A DNA stretch of 64,000 nucleotides, taken from the NCBI RefSeq assembly GCF_028291745.1, contig NZ_JAQGNQ010000129.1, forward strand, positions 1 to 64,000. Direction: 5' to 3'. The notes beneath the pieces are model-generated. The model was not told the DNA's origin. It made no database searches and saw only the letters and a program-made list of their open reading frames with translations. This document shows positions 54,031 through 63,477 of this stretch, piece by piece. Origin of the DNA: Ramlibacter sp. (GTDB lineage: Bacteria > Pseudomonadota > Gammaproteobacteria > Burkholderiales > Burkholderiaceae_C). Positions within the stretch are counted from its first letter, which is position 1. Every line of letters begins with the position of its first letter. The translations under genes and the position numbers were made by a program.

Positions 54031-54432
54031 TCACCCCTCTCGCCATCTTGCCGGCGTCTCGTTGCTCTCGCGATAGGCGCTGGCCTGTTCCGCCTCGATC
54101 GGGCGGATCTCGAAGGCCAGGCCGCACGCGAGACACGGATTGGCCGCGACGATGCGGGCGGCCTCTTCCAGGTTGGGGGCCAGGACGAACCAGTAGCCGC
54201 CGATCACTTCCTTGCTTTCGGTGAATGGGCCGTCCGTGATGCCGGAGCGCGTGACCAGCTTCGCCGCTTTGGCCAGGCGCTGCCCGGGCTTGAACCGGCC
54301 ATCCGCGACCAGCCGCCCGTGCCAGGCATAGAACGCATCGATGGTGGCCTGGATTTCCTGCGCCGACTTGTCGGCGTCCCACTGCCCTCGCGACAGCAGC
54401 AGGTACTCGTTCAGCGAAGAAGTCGTCGACAT
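54031..54432 (-). CDS. YCII-related (DGPF) protein
   Basis: This 133-residue protein carries the DGPF-family signature ITDGPFTESKEVIGGYWFVLAPNLEEAARIVAANPC after a beta-alpha start (EYLLLSRG). The family has a ferredoxin-like dimeric fold and is often linked to sigma factors or to PhnB-like genes, as here, where a PhnB-type VOC gene follows upstream on the same strand. The start is ATG 54432. An AGGAGG lies about 10 bases upstream. Confidence 0.88.
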   Translation of the reverse strand: MSTTSSLNEYLLLSRGQWDADKSAQEIQATIDAFYAWHGRLVADGRFKPGQRLAKAAKLVTRSGITDGPFTESKEVIGGYWFVLAPNLEEAARIVAANPCLACGLAFEIRPIEAEQASAYRESNETPARWREG

Positions 54433-54572
54433 CGTTGCCTGTCCTCCTGGCCGGAGCTTACGCGGACTCCAGGCTTCCCTGTCCGCCCCGGTTTCGCCGG
54501 TGCGCAGTGCGAACCATCCCCGCCGGCGCCCGCGTGCGCCCTGCGCTTGGCAAGGAACCTGGATGTGTCCCC

Positions 54573-55052
54573 TCATCCCCTGCGGGCCGCCTCGATCCTG
54601 GCGATGTCGATCTTTCCCATCTGCATCATGGCCTGGAACGCGCGCTTGGCCGCGGCGCCATCGGGGTCGGCGATGGCCGCCATCAGCGCCCTGGGGGTGA
54701 TCTGCCACGACAGGCCCCACTTGTCCTTGCACCAGCCGCACTGGCTGGCCTGGCCGCCGTTGCCGATGATCGCGTCCCACAGGCGATCCGTCTCCGCCTG
54801 GTCGTCGGTGGCCACCTGGAACGAGAACGCCTCGTTGTGCCGGAACGCCGGCCCCCCGTTCAGCCCGAGGCAGGGGATGCCCATGACCGTGAATTCGACG
54901 GTGAGGACGTCGCCCTCCTTGCCCGAGGGGAAGTCCCCCGGCGCGCGATGCACGGCGCCGACGGAGCTCTCGGGGAACGTCTTCGCGTAAAACTGCGCAG
55001 CCTCGAGCGCGTCACGCTCATACCAGAGACAGACGGTGTTCTTGCTTGTCAC
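54573..55052 (-). CDS. PhnB-like VOC superfamily protein
   Basis: This 159-residue PhnB/3-demethylubiquinone-methyltransferase-like glyoxalase-fold protein has CLWYERDALEAAQFYAKTFPESSVGAVHRAPGDFPSGKEGDVLTVEFTVMGIPCLGLNGGPAF, then WCKDKWGLSWQITPRAL. The start is GTG at 55052, supported by AAGGAG seven bases upstream. An in-frame open stretch further upstream has no better signal. It is 120 bp after the next VOC gene and upstream of the DGPF gene, a common trio. Confidence 0.9.
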   Translation of the reverse strand: MTSKNTVCLWYERDALEAAQFYAKTFPESSVGAVHRAPGDFPSGKEGDVLTVEFTVMGIPCLGLNGGPAFRHNEAFSFQVATDDQAETDRLWDAIIGNGGQASQCGWCKDKWGLSWQITPRALMAAIADPDGAAAKRAFQAMMQMGKIDIARIEAARRG

Positions 55053-55182
55053 TTGCGTTCTCCTTGGGGTAGTGGGGCCATCCATGTGGTCATGCGAGCT
55101 GGGCGGAGCGCCGCATCGCTGCGCGCGCCACCCGCGCCTCGCGATCACGACGAAGCAGCGCCTGCGAAATCGACTGGAACAC

Positions 55183-55599
55183 TCAACGGGTCCCGACCGG
55201 CGCAGGCGCCGGATCCATCCAGAACGCGGCCCACAGGTGGCCGTCCGGGTCTGCCAGGTCCCGCGAGTACATGAAGCCGAAGTCTTCGGCCGGGTTCGCA
55301 TCGGCCTGCCCGCCATGGGCGGCCGCGGCTTGGTTCATCGCATCGACCGCCTGGCGGCTGTCCAGCGCCAGCGAGAGCATCAGCCCGCTCGTTCCCGCCG
55401 GCGGAAACGGCCGCTGCGTGAACGTGCGCCACTTCGCGTGCGTGAGCAGCATCACCTGGATGGACTCGCTCCAGGCCATGCAGGAGGCGGCCGTGTCGTC
55501 GCTGAGTCGCGCGTTCAGCTCGAAGCCCAGGGCCTTGTAGAAGGTGGTCGAGGCCGCGAGGTCCCTGACGGGCAGGCTGATGAAGATCGTCTTGGTCAT
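55183..55599 (-). CDS. VOC family protein (glyoxalase-like)
   Basis: This 138-residue protein starts IFISLPVRDLAASTTFYKALGFELNARLSDDTAASCMAW and ends DPDGHLWAAFWMDPAP, the pattern of the DUF/glyoxalase VOC group. A metal-binding Glu and His are not clearly conserved. The ATG at 55599 is in good context with ACGAG upstream. Likely a dimeric cytoplasmic protein, function unknown. Confidence 0.88.
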   Translation of the reverse strand: MTKTIFISLPVRDLAASTTFYKALGFELNARLSDDTAASCMAWSESIQVMLLTHAKWRTFTQRPFPPAGTSGLMLSLALDSRQAVDAMNQAAAAHGGQADANPAEDFGFMYSRDLADPDGHLWAAFWMDPAPAPVGTR

Positions 55600-55794
55600 G
55601 GGGTGCTCGTCCGGGTGATCGGGAATGGGAGCTGCAGGCGGTCGGAGTTCCATCCCTACGACGATCGAGGAGCGGTGGAATCGACAAAAGAGGGATCGCG
55701 ACCTCTCCTTTGGCGCGGAGATGACCGAGGGCAGAGTTCGGCCAGAAGCAGACCTCACGGCCCGACTTGTCCAGACGGGGCCGCGGCGCGCGTG

Positions 55795-56700
55795 TCAACC
55801 CGAATCGGGAAAGTGCAACTCGCGACGACTGGCGAAGCAGCGTTCTTCCTCGCTGAAAGGGTCGCGGAACGAAATGCTGGCGGCGAGCAGTCTCAGGGGA
55901 TTCGCTGTCTCGTCTTCGCCAGGCCCCATCAGCTTGGGGTAGATGCGATCACCAAGGATGGGCAGCCCGAGTGCCGCCATGTGCACTCGCAGTTGGTGGC
56001 GCTTGCCGGTGCATGGGCGCAGGCCGTACCGGGCCCAGGGCCCGCGTTGTTCAAGCAGCTCGATCTCCGTGTGCGCGTTGGGCTTCGTTCCAGCTTGCAC
56101 ATCGGCCTCACGCATCTGCATGAAGTGATCGCTCGTCTGCAGGGTATTGCTCCGGGTCAACGGAAACCGCAGCCGCGAGTCGCTGGCCGCGAGGGCCTGG
56201 TAACGCTTGATGACCTTGCGGCCGGCAAAGAGGGCCTGATAGGGGCCGCACATGCCTGGTTGCTTGGCGAAGAGAACTACGCCGGCGGTTTCCCGATCGA
56301 TCCGGTGCAAAGGTGTCAGGGCGGGCACACCGAGCTGGCGGCGCAAGCGGATCAGCAGCGTTTCCTGCAGGTATTGGCCGGACGGCGTGACTGGCAGGAA
56401 ATGGGGCTTGTCGGCGACGACGAGATGTTCGTCCTCGAAGAGCACGGTGGCCTGCGCGGCGTTGGGTGACTCGTTCGCCACCGTCCGATAGTAGTAAAGC
56501 TTGCCATGCGGAACATACGCTTGCCGCGGCGCAACCACGCGACCACCTGGGTCCACTACGTCCCCCGCGTTCATGCGAGCGACCCAGTCAGCCGCGGAGA
56601 CTGCGGGGAACCTCTCCACCAGGAAGTCGAGCATGCACGCCCATTGGCCCGTGGGCAGCGCCACCTGGCTGGGACCGACGCCATCGCGCATCGGCAGCAT
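55795..56700 (-). CDS. RluA-family RNA pseudouridine synthase
   Basis: This 301-residue enzyme isomerises uridine to pseudouridine in RNA. The catalytic Asp is Asp135 in LHRIDRETAGV. Other conserved parts are ADKPHFLPVTPSG, AGRKVIKRYQAL and TGKRHQLRVHMAALGLPILGDRIYP. An S4 domain is not obvious, as in several short RluA proteins. The ATG at 56700 is two bases past the TrhO gene stop, suggesting co-transcription with that second tRNA-modifying enzyme. The exact RNA target is unknown. Confidence 0.93.
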   Translation of the reverse strand: MLPMRDGVGPSQVALPTGQWACMLDFLVERFPAVSAADWVARMNAGDVVDPGGRVVAPRQAYVPHGKLYYYRTVANESPNAAQATVLFEDEHLVVADKPHFLPVTPSGQYLQETLLIRLRRQLGVPALTPLHRIDRETAGVVLFAKQPGMCGPYQALFAGRKVIKRYQALAASDSRLRFPLTRSNTLQTSDHFMQMREADVQAGTKPNAHTEIELLEQRGPWARYGLRPCTGKRHQLRVHMAALGLPILGDRIYPKLMGPGEDETANPLRLLAASISFRDPFSEEERCFASRRELHFPDSG

Positions 56701-56702
56701 CG

Positions 56703-57554
56703 CTACTCAGCCACCGATGCGGCGAGCCGGAGCGCGCGTTGCAGCCGCCACGGGCCATCGCGCTCACCTTCGTACACGTCTTCGAGCGTGGTCGCGGTTT
56801 CCTGCAAGCTCGCGTCCAACGCCACCCTGTTATCAAAGACGAAGCACTCCCCTTTCCAGTGGCGCCCTGGATCCGGTACCTGCCGGAAGTAGTTGAGGAT
56901 GCCGCCATCGAGCTGGTAGGCGAGCAAGCCGAGGTCCAGCATCCAGGCGCTGGTTTTCTCGCAACGGATACCGCCGGTGCAATACATCGCCACCCGTTTG
57001 CCTTGAGCCTTCCACGCGCTCGCGTGGGCGCGAATGAAATCGGGAAAGTCGCGAAAGTTCGCCACCTGCGGATCGATGGCACCTTCGAAATGCCCGAGCC
57101 GGAATTCAAAGCTGTTCCGGTTGTCCAGCAGCACGACGTCCGGCTGCTTGATCAGGTCACCCCAATCCAGTGGGCTGACCTGAATGCCGGTGAGGCGTGC
57201 ATCCACCATTTCGATGCCGAGCGGGACGATCTCTTTCTTGACCTTCACGCTCACCTTGCCGAAGGGTCGGGTGACGCACGCGCTATGTTTGAACGCGATC
57301 CCCGTGAACGCGCCGGCGAAGGCTGGCTCGTGCTGGAGCGCTTGTTCGATGCGTTCCACGGCGGCGGGGCACCCTGCAAGCATGCCGTTAATGCCCTCGG
57401 GGGCAAGCAGGATGCTGCCGACCAAGCCACCCGCTGCCTCCCCCGACAGCAGTTCGCGCAACAGGTCAGCCGCGCGTTGCGGCTGGGCCAGCGGCGTGAA
57501 CTTGTAGAAGGACGTGTGAACAAGCGAAGCGCTCTCGCTGCGATGGAACGGCAT
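56703..57554 (-). CDS. trhO: tRNA uridine(34) hydroxylase TrhO (rhodanese-type)
   Basis: This 283-residue enzyme forms 5-hydroxyuridine at the wobble position of tRNA in an oxygen-dependent reaction. The N-terminal ferredoxin-like domain (SFYKFTPLAQPQRAADLLRELL, APEGINGMLAG) precedes the rhodanese domain with the active-site loop YCTGGIRCEK (Cys192, Cys198). The start is ATG 57554. A frame extension to 57671 adds Arg-rich noise. It is followed two bases on by the RluA gene. Confidence 0.93.
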   Translation of the reverse strand: MPFHRSESASLVHTSFYKFTPLAQPQRAADLLRELLSGEAAGGLVGSILLAPEGINGMLAGCPAAVERIEQALQHEPAFAGAFTGIAFKHSACVTRPFGKVSVKVKKEIVPLGIEMVDARLTGIQVSPLDWGDLIKQPDVVLLDNRNSFEFRLGHFEGAIDPQVANFRDFPDFIRAHASAWKAQGKRVAMYCTGGIRCEKTSAWMLDLGLLAYQLDGGILNYFRQVPDPGRHWKGECFVFDNRVALDASLQETATTLEDVYEGERDGPWRLQRALRLAASVAE

Positions 57555-57694
57555 GCACCATTTTCCCACGTGCCTGCGCGACCACCAGCTTTGGCGAACG
57601 TTCTTCACGCGCGCTGCCACCGTGTATCGTGCAGCGCAGGCATGCGGCCGCCGCCGGCCAGCTTCCACCACACGATTTTTCGAGGTTCAACGAC

Positions 57695-57961
57695 ATGGCT
57701 ACCAGGCAAGCCCCGACCAGCGACGCAAACCAAGCACAGGCTCAATCCAGCCTTCAAGACGCCATGGCCAGAATGAAGGAGGCAAGCGACCGTCACGCTG
57801 CGATGGTGTCCGTGATGAGTCGCCTGGGTGTATCGCCACAGGAGCGAAGGCTTGCGCAGTCGGAAAGCAAGAAGGTGGAACGCCAGTTGGCCGACGCCAA
57901 ACGCTTGCTCCAGGAGGCGCAAGCGGCGGCACGGACGGCCAAGGTGCGCAGCGCACCGTGA
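57695..57961 (+). CDS. Small coiled-coil hypothetical protein
   Basis: This 88-residue Ala/Gln/Lys-rich, likely helical protein (DAMARMKEASDRHAAMVSVMSRLGVSPQERRLAQSESKKVERQLADAKRLLQEAQAAARTAK) starts at ATG 57695, with GAGG about eight bases upstream. There is no signal peptide or domain match. It is probably a small cytoplasmic coiled-coil protein. Confidence 0.65.
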   Translation: MATRQAPTSDANQAQAQSSLQDAMARMKEASDRHAAMVSVMSRLGVSPQERRLAQSESKKVERQLADAKRLLQEAQAAARTAKVRSAP

Positions 57962-58011
57962 AGGCGACTTGAGTGTTGGCTGGCGGCGAGGAGCCGGCCC
58001 GAGTTGTTCGG

Positions 58012-58362
58012 TCAGCGCCGCTTTTTCGCCTTGGCGCGCGCGCGCAAAGCCGCCTCGAACGCGAGGTGCGCCCAGGGTCGCATCAAGGCAGAGGAGTCCA
58101 TGGCGTCTGCTGGCGCTGACCAGAAATGCGTGGCCTGCAGCTTGCCGCGGGCGGCGAAGCAGAACTGCGTCCCGCCGGCGGCCGTGAAGCGCGGCTGCAT
58201 CTGGTCGTCCGTCTTCAGGTACAGGTTGTCACCAGTGACGATGGCGATGAACACGTCGTCGACGTAGACCCCGTAGCCGCCGAACATGCGCTTCGTCTGG
58301 ACCGCGCCGATCGCGCTGAACAGGTCGGCGCAGTGGGAAGCGAATTCGGGGTGCGTGGGCAC
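58012..58362 (-). CDS. TfoX N-terminal domain protein
   Basis: This 116-residue protein shows the TfoX N-domain pattern: FASHCADLFSAIGAVQTKRMFGGYGVYVDDVFIAIVTGDNLYLKTDDQMQPRF followed by FWSAPADAMDSSALMRPWAHLAFEAALRAR. TfoX-type proteins include competence regulators, but this short form has only the N-terminal domain. The start appears to be GTG at 58362, without a strong SD. It lies just before the accessory island. Confidence 0.85.
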   Translation of the reverse strand: MPTHPEFASHCADLFSAIGAVQTKRMFGGYGVYVDDVFIAIVTGDNLYLKTDDQMQPRFTAAGGTQFCFAARGKLQATHFWSAPADAMDSSALMRPWAHLAFEAALRARAKAKKRR

Positions 58363-58411
58363 AGCGCGAGTTTAGACCGGGCAAGAAGGGGCTGCGACGG
58401 CTGCTTTGGGT

Positions 58412-58573
58412 CTATTGTGTTGAAAAACTCGCCTCTCAGTCTGTTGGCCAGTTTTTCCAGGGTCCCCAGACGCCTAGGCGCTCCGCGATCGCGCCTTGTA
58501 GGCCGTTCTGGATGCTACGTTTGTACAAATGCTTCGCTGCAGCATCGTGAATCCGAGTTTTTCAACACAATAG
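58412..58573. mobile_element. 162-bp miniature inverted-repeat transposable element
   Basis: The element is bounded by perfect 20-bp terminal inverted repeats (CTATTGTGTTGAAAAACTCG at 58412-58431 and its complement at 58554-58573). It is too short to encode a transposase. The interior holds smaller inverted repeats (CGCCTAGGCG, CGCGATCGCG) and TTTGTACAAA. Ending in TA on both sides would fit a TA or CTAG target duplication. A reverse-oriented, decayed half-copy occurs at 38699-38767. It sits between the TfoX gene and the 3' end of the defence operon. Confidence 0.85.
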
Positions 58574-58847
58574 GTCGAAAGCGGCCATCACTCTGCCACT
58601 GCTCTGATCGATCCTTTCAGGCCAGATGCGGCGTCGTTGAATGACCGCTTCAGACTGAGGGCTGCCGGTCAGGTTGGGTCGCCCGATGACGGTGTCTGCC
58701 GATACCTGACATTGGCTGACGAGCGCAGCGAGTGATTGCGATTTGTTTGACTCCCCCGTGGGCGGGCGGATGAGGGCAGGCGAGCGACTGGCTCCAGTTC
58801 CTGGCGAACTGGAACTACCGAACCATTTCAAACCGTTGCGCCATTCA
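58574..58847. other. Intergenic region after jetD, with hairpin
   Basis: The 274 bp between the miniature element and the jetD stop contain no believable gene. A perfect 8-bp hairpin TCCAGTTC-ctggc-GAACTGGA lies at 58793-58813. It could end the operon transcript, although no U-run follows. Confidence 0.45.
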
Positions 58848-60028
58848 TCACTCTCGTTCCAGCGCCTCCTGCTCGGCGACGAACTCGCCTTGACGCATCG
58901 CCTGTCCCAATTCGGACCATCCTGCTGCACAAGCGAAATGGTGAATACGCTCCAAGGTCCGTGCTGAGGCTTTAACCCGCATTTCCAAGGGAACATCCTC
59001 TGGCGTCATGCAGTAGGGCTGCAGGGCAAAACCCGCCGCCCTCGCTACGGCCGCAATAGTGGAGGCAATTCGAAATCCCCCCTCGTCAACGTCACCCCAG
59101 TGGTTTATCGGCGTGGTCGGCGGCAGGCTCGCCAGCAGACGCCCGTACATCGCGCGCCAGGCTGGCGAAGGCATGCCCGCTGTGTAGATCAGAAGCACCG
59201 CGTCGTCTTGCCGGCGCTTCGCCTCGCTGTGAAACGTGGTTTTGTTCTCGATGGTGATCACTTCAATGACCGAGCTCGCCACCCCGTGGATGGTTGCTGC
59301 CGGTAGGCCCATATAGGGCGCGTCGATCAAACCGGTGGCGCGCTCCCGTGCGACGTGCACGTGGCCGGCCAATAGAACTGGATGCTCTTCCCGGAACAAG
59401 CCCAGCTCCTGCCAAACCTGGGCCGCGGCCCTTGAGCTGTCCTAACGCTGCCACACAGCAGGATGTCGAGCTGGTGTGTGAGCCCCTCAATCCGCTTGCT
59501 GTCCAGAAACAGTCGCGCACTGAATTCGCGCACCGGGGCGGCAATCGCGTCCTGGCTGCGCGCTGCACAGGCACGAATGGTCTTGGCTGCATCAAGCCAA
59601 GCATCCGCATCCTCCGGGCCCAGTCCGCGCACCTTGGCCATGCTGGTCCAGCGTCCAATCACTTCAAGGATTACGGGGAACTCCGCCTTCAGCGGTTCTA
59701 GTTGCCCAACGGTCTGGGACAGCTGGTCGGCATAGGTAATGCGCCCCAGAAATCTGGCCAGCGCCTGCACCTCCACCAAGTCAATACGCTCGATTAATCC
59801 ATCTTGCGGATTCAGCTTGTCACGCTGCAACGTGATGGCCCCAGCATCACGCGCGGCCAGGAACGTCTCGTCGCATTCCTGCTTTTGCTGCCAGCTCCTG
59901 AGGTCGGTGTACGGCTTCAAGTGCGTGGCTGTTAGTGCAGGTGCACGCGCACGTGCACCTGCAGCGTGCTTGTTGCCCGCGTGCAGCAGCTTGGCGAGCA
60001 AGTCCCTGGCGATGGTGCTCGCGCTCAT
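58848..60028 (-). pseudogene. jetD: jetD (Wadjet nuclease subunit), split by frameshift
   Basis: Two adjacent frames together give a full JetD. The first (ATG 60028, overlapping the jetC stop as ATGA) covers the DUF3322 N-terminal part through DSKRIEGLTHQLDILLCGS. The second, from about 59441 to 58848, covers the DUF2220/Toprim part: VWQELGLFREEHPVLLAGHV, VITIENKTTF and INHWGDVDEGGFRI (the Toprim Glu and DxD). The shift lies near 59441-59455. The combined coding length of 1181 nt is one base short of a multiple of three, so a single deleted base explains it. JetD is the DNA-cutting subunit that the family needs for plasmid restriction. Confidence 0.85.
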
Positions 60029-63000
60029 GGTGTGGGAACGGCCGCAGTTCGGGCAATGGGCTCCTGGCGGACGGCCAGCAATTCAGCCTCCAAGAGCTCT
60101 GGATGGTATTCCCACATGTCCTCCCGGAACTGCTCCCGCATGGCCTCGCTGACTCGGCGCTCTTCTACCTGGATCACATGGCGGGTTTCGTCCTTCATGA
60201 TCTCGAAGTACCGGTGCAAGAACGCGGTTAGCGTCGGTAGGTTCTCGCCCGGGCTGGCCAGCAGTACCTGCAACCCGAGCTTCTCGAGATAGCGCATGGT
60301 GGCCACGATGTTGGGCGTGTCCATCTTGTCGAAGGCTTCGTCCAGGAGGATCAGCCGTAGGCCGTCCTGATTTTTCTCATCCATACGATAGGCCGAGGAC
60401 AACGCGGCACCCGCAATCACGTACAGCGGCGCGCGGTGCTCACCACCGGAACCGGGGCCAATGCGCTTGCTCAGGTGGCCAACGGTCTTGGTGACGCCTG
60501 TCACCGGATCGTCGGTTTCAATCTCGATGTCGAATTCAAAGAACTCTCGGTAGTCATCCAGCGGACTCTTGACCGCTGCATTGCCTGCGGTAGTCTTCTC
60601 GCGCAGCAACTCTTCAAACTGGGCGGGTATGGCCCCAGGCTCGCCAAACAGTCCGCCGTCAGCGCCGAAGTCAGCAATGTTCTCGATGAACTTCTTCAGC
60701 GGCAGCAGGTCAGGACGGACTTTGGACTGGAACTGGTACCGTTCTCCGTTGGTGAACGCGGGGGAGGCCTTGAGCGCATCGTTCAAGCGCTTGAAGGTGG
60801 TGGTCTGGTATTTGAGGTTGGCATGTAGGGCAAGTGCCACGTCCTGCCGGAAGGTGTTTTGCGATGCGAGGTAGGCCTCCTTGGCCTGTTCCTTGTACTG
60901 CGGCAGCTCCGTGTTCTGCAGCTTGGCGACATGCTGTGCCATCCAGATCATGGCCTTGCGCCAGTCGGACGTCACCTCATCGCTGACGGATTCGCGGTGG
61001 TCGGTCAGAAAGGTCCCCAGCAGCGTCTGTGCCGGACCCAGGTGGCGCACCATGGCTGAATTGCATCTCTTAGATTGGCTCTCGCAATGGTCGGCCATCG
61101 CCTGGTAGCCCTCGCCGAATTGCTCCAGCAGCGAGTCCCAGCGATCTGACGCAAAGACCGGGTCATAGTCGGCATGGCCGCGGCAAGCCTCATGGACCGA
61201 TCGCTTAGCTTGGAGCTCCAGCAGCTTAGATTGGCAATCTTTCGTCAAGCCATTCAGAATTGTTTGAGCCTCAACGACAGCATCTCGGGCGTCCCGAGCA
61301 TCCGTTTCGAGTTGTGGCTTGCGTTCCTGCAGCGCGAGCAGCTTTGAGCAAAGGGCTTGGTATTCGGCGCTGGTGCTGCCGGCGATGCGCTGGTTGGCGA
61401 GATCCTGTTCGGTGAGCGCCTCGCCAAGCTGGCCCGCGGAAGCGAGCAGGAGGCGCAACGTCTCTGGCGAAGACAAGCTCTGTATCGCTTGGCGAATACG
61501 GTTGATGGACCCTTCGCGTTCCTGCAGTCCGACAACCTTCCTGTTCAAGTCACGGGACTCAAATCTGAGCCCGTCGACCTGACCTTTGGCGCCGGCGCCA
61601 ATCTGCAAGTCCGCTTCCGGAACCAGCTTCAACCGCTCAAAGTCCCCAGGCCCCACCAGCATGCCGTCCAGCGTCAGCGTACGTTCACCCCGGAGCGCCT
61701 CTTGGGCGGTGTTCGCGCGCTTCAGGTTGCCCAGCTTGCCACGCAGGTAGGACACGGCCTCCTGGTTGTTGCCCTGTATCAGACTGGCCACTGTGTCGGC
61801 GGCCGGTTGGCTGTGTCCAGCGCGCGCCTTGTCCGAACGCACGATCTTGACACCATAGATGGTCCGCTTGCCCTGCAAGGATCGATAGATGTCAAAGGCT
61901 GCGCCCTCTTCCTCCTTGTCGCGCAACAGGATCGCCTCCACATTCCTGCCTAGGTAGGCTTCGATGACCGGTTGCCATTGGGGATCGGTCACCTTCACCA
62001 GATCGCAGACGGGCGTGGGGTGCAGGCCATGGTCCGAGAACTCATGCATCAGTCGGGCAGTCGGTTCACTGACTTGCGTGCGGTTGGTGTTGGCGCGCTC
62101 CAAGCCCAGTCCAATCGTCGTGAGCCGCTCTTTGGCGAGTCGGATCTGCTCCTTGACGGCGTCATGTTCCTCAGTCAGACGCGCAGCCGCGGACTTCAGC
62201 GTTTCCGCCAGGCCCCGGATGATCTGGCCCAGCCAACTATGGTCCACCCCGTTTTGTTCCCACGAGAACTGGCGGAGCTGCTGCGCTCCCAGCGCAAGTG
62301 CAGGCTGCCATTGGGCCAGGAGGTCGTTGGTACTGGCGTTTTGAAGCAGCTGCTGAAAGGTAAGCAGCTCACTCGTCAGGTCTGCTTCCCGGCGGGAGAC
62401 CTTCTCCTGCGCTTGCGACAGAGCCTGCTGAGCGACGGCATTCTCGGCGTGGTCCGCGTGGGCGAGTTGCAGTGCAGTCAGCTGGTCCACTTCGCGAGTC
62501 CAGTCCTGCAACGCTTGACCGGCGCTTGCGCTGGCCCGAGTGAATTTCTCAAGCGCTTCTTCCTGATCAAACTTCTCGGTCGTCAGCTTTTCGTGGGCCG
62601 CACTACTCAGTTCGTAAGCCGCGGACGCTTGTAGACCGGTCCAGGTGACGGATTTCCGTGCCTCGATCAATGCGGAGTCAAAGTTCTTGGTCACCTCCAG
62701 GCCCTGGGCGATCTTCTGCTCAACGCCTTCGACCAACTGGTTGATGCGCTTGAAAGTTTCTACCAGCTGTTTGAACCTGGCGATGTTGGTAGGCCTGTCT
62801 TCCAGGACATCCTGGCGAACGATCTGGTCCACGGACTTGGAAAAACTCATGCGCAGCGCGAAGCGAAACGCGCGCGCAAAGGCGTCGTAGGAGGCAGGGC
62901 CCGCCTTGCCGCGCAGCATGAACAGCACCTGCTTGACGTAGCTGGAGCCATCGTCAAACAGCGGTTCCTCGCCGGTGACCTTCGACTGCTCCAGCAACCG

Positions 63001-63477
63001 GTGGCGGAAGCTGCTCCACGGCAGGGGCATGGTCGCCCCATCCACTGTCTGCAGATGTTCCGACATGGTGAGCTCCACGCCTCTGATGACATAGCGCCCC
63101 AGAACCTTCTCTGCCTCGTTGCCCAACGAGGCCTCGATGCACACGCCCATGGATACGGGCTCGTTGGTTTCGGTGTCGCGCCAGACCAGGGTGATGTAGG
63201 TGGTGGCTTGCGGTCGCGCGCACTGTTCAATGGTGTCGCCATACTGACCGAGGCAATACGAGCGCAAGGTGCGGCTCTGATGCGACTTGGAATCAGCCTG
63301 GGCATTGAAATGCATCAGGTTCTTGTTGGCACCCATCATCGCAATCTGCACGGCATCGAGCGCCGAGCTCTTGCCGCTGCCGTTGCGACCGAACAGACCG
63401 GTGATCTCTTCCAGGCGGAATTCCTGCTGCTCGTACAGCAGGAACTGAACCAGTTTGACGCACTCAAGCCGCTTCAT
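60025..63477 (-). CDS. jetC: JetC, SMC/MukB-like ATPase of type I Wadjet system
   Basis: This 1150-residue cytoplasmic SMC-like ATPase is the motor subunit of a Wadjet complex. It has an N-terminal head (LVQFLLYEQQEFRLEEITGLFGRNGSGKSS, Walker A at residues 30-38), a long coiled-coil middle (about 230-1000), then the C-terminal head with a signature-like GPGSGGEHRAPLYVI and Walker B LRLILLDEAFDKMD (1040-1053). It forms rings that extrude DNA loops and recognise small circular plasmids. The ATG at 63477 has GAGGA six bases upstream, and its first 14 bp overlap jetB. Its stop overlaps the jetD start (ATGA). Confidence 0.93.
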   Translation of the reverse strand: MKRLECVKLVQFLLYEQQEFRLEEITGLFGRNGSGKSSALDAVQIAMMGANKNLMHFNAQADSKSHQSRTLRSYCLGQYGDTIEQCARPQATTYITLVWRDTETNEPVSMGVCIEASLGNEAEKVLGRYVIRGVELTMSEHLQTVDGATMPLPWSSFRHRLLEQSKVTGEEPLFDDGSSYVKQVLFMLRGKAGPASYDAFARAFRFALRMSFSKSVDQIVRQDVLEDRPTNIARFKQLVETFKRINQLVEGVEQKIAQGLEVTKNFDSALIEARKSVTWTGLQASAAYELSSAAHEKLTTEKFDQEEALEKFTRASASAGQALQDWTREVDQLTALQLAHADHAENAVAQQALSQAQEKVSRREADLTSELLTFQQLLQNASTNDLLAQWQPALALGAQQLRQFSWEQNGVDHSWLGQIIRGLAETLKSAAARLTEEHDAVKEQIRLAKERLTTIGLGLERANTNRTQVSEPTARLMHEFSDHGLHPTPVCDLVKVTDPQWQPVIEAYLGRNVEAILLRDKEEEGAAFDIYRSLQGKRTIYGVKIVRSDKARAGHSQPAADTVASLIQGNNQEAVSYLRGKLGNLKRANTAQEALRGERTLTLDGMLVGPGDFERLKLVPEADLQIGAGAKGQVDGLRFESRDLNRKVVGLQEREGSINRIRQAIQSLSSPETLRLLLASAGQLGEALTEQDLANQRIAGSTSAEYQALCSKLLALQERKPQLETDARDARDAVVEAQTILNGLTKDCQSKLLELQAKRSVHEACRGHADYDPVFASDRWDSLLEQFGEGYQAMADHCESQSKRCNSAMVRHLGPAQTLLGTFLTDHRESVSDEVTSDWRKAMIWMAQHVAKLQNTELPQYKEQAKEAYLASQNTFRQDVALALHANLKYQTTTFKRLNDALKASPAFTNGERYQFQSKVRPDLLPLKKFIENIADFGADGGLFGEPGAIPAQFEELLREKTTAGNAAVKSPLDDYREFFEFDIEIETDDPVTGVTKTVGHLSKRIGPGSGGEHRAPLYVIAGAALSSAYRMDEKNQDGLRLILLDEAFDKMDTPNIVATMRYLEKLGLQVLLASPGENLPTLTAFLHRYFEIMKDETRHVIQVEERRVSEAMREQFREDMWEYHPELLEAELLAVRQEPIARTAAVPTP

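Noticed and set aside
56466-57776. 436-residue plus-strand open frame opposite RluA and TrhO
   Set aside because: It lies antisense to two genes with intact catalytic motifs and has no domain of its own.
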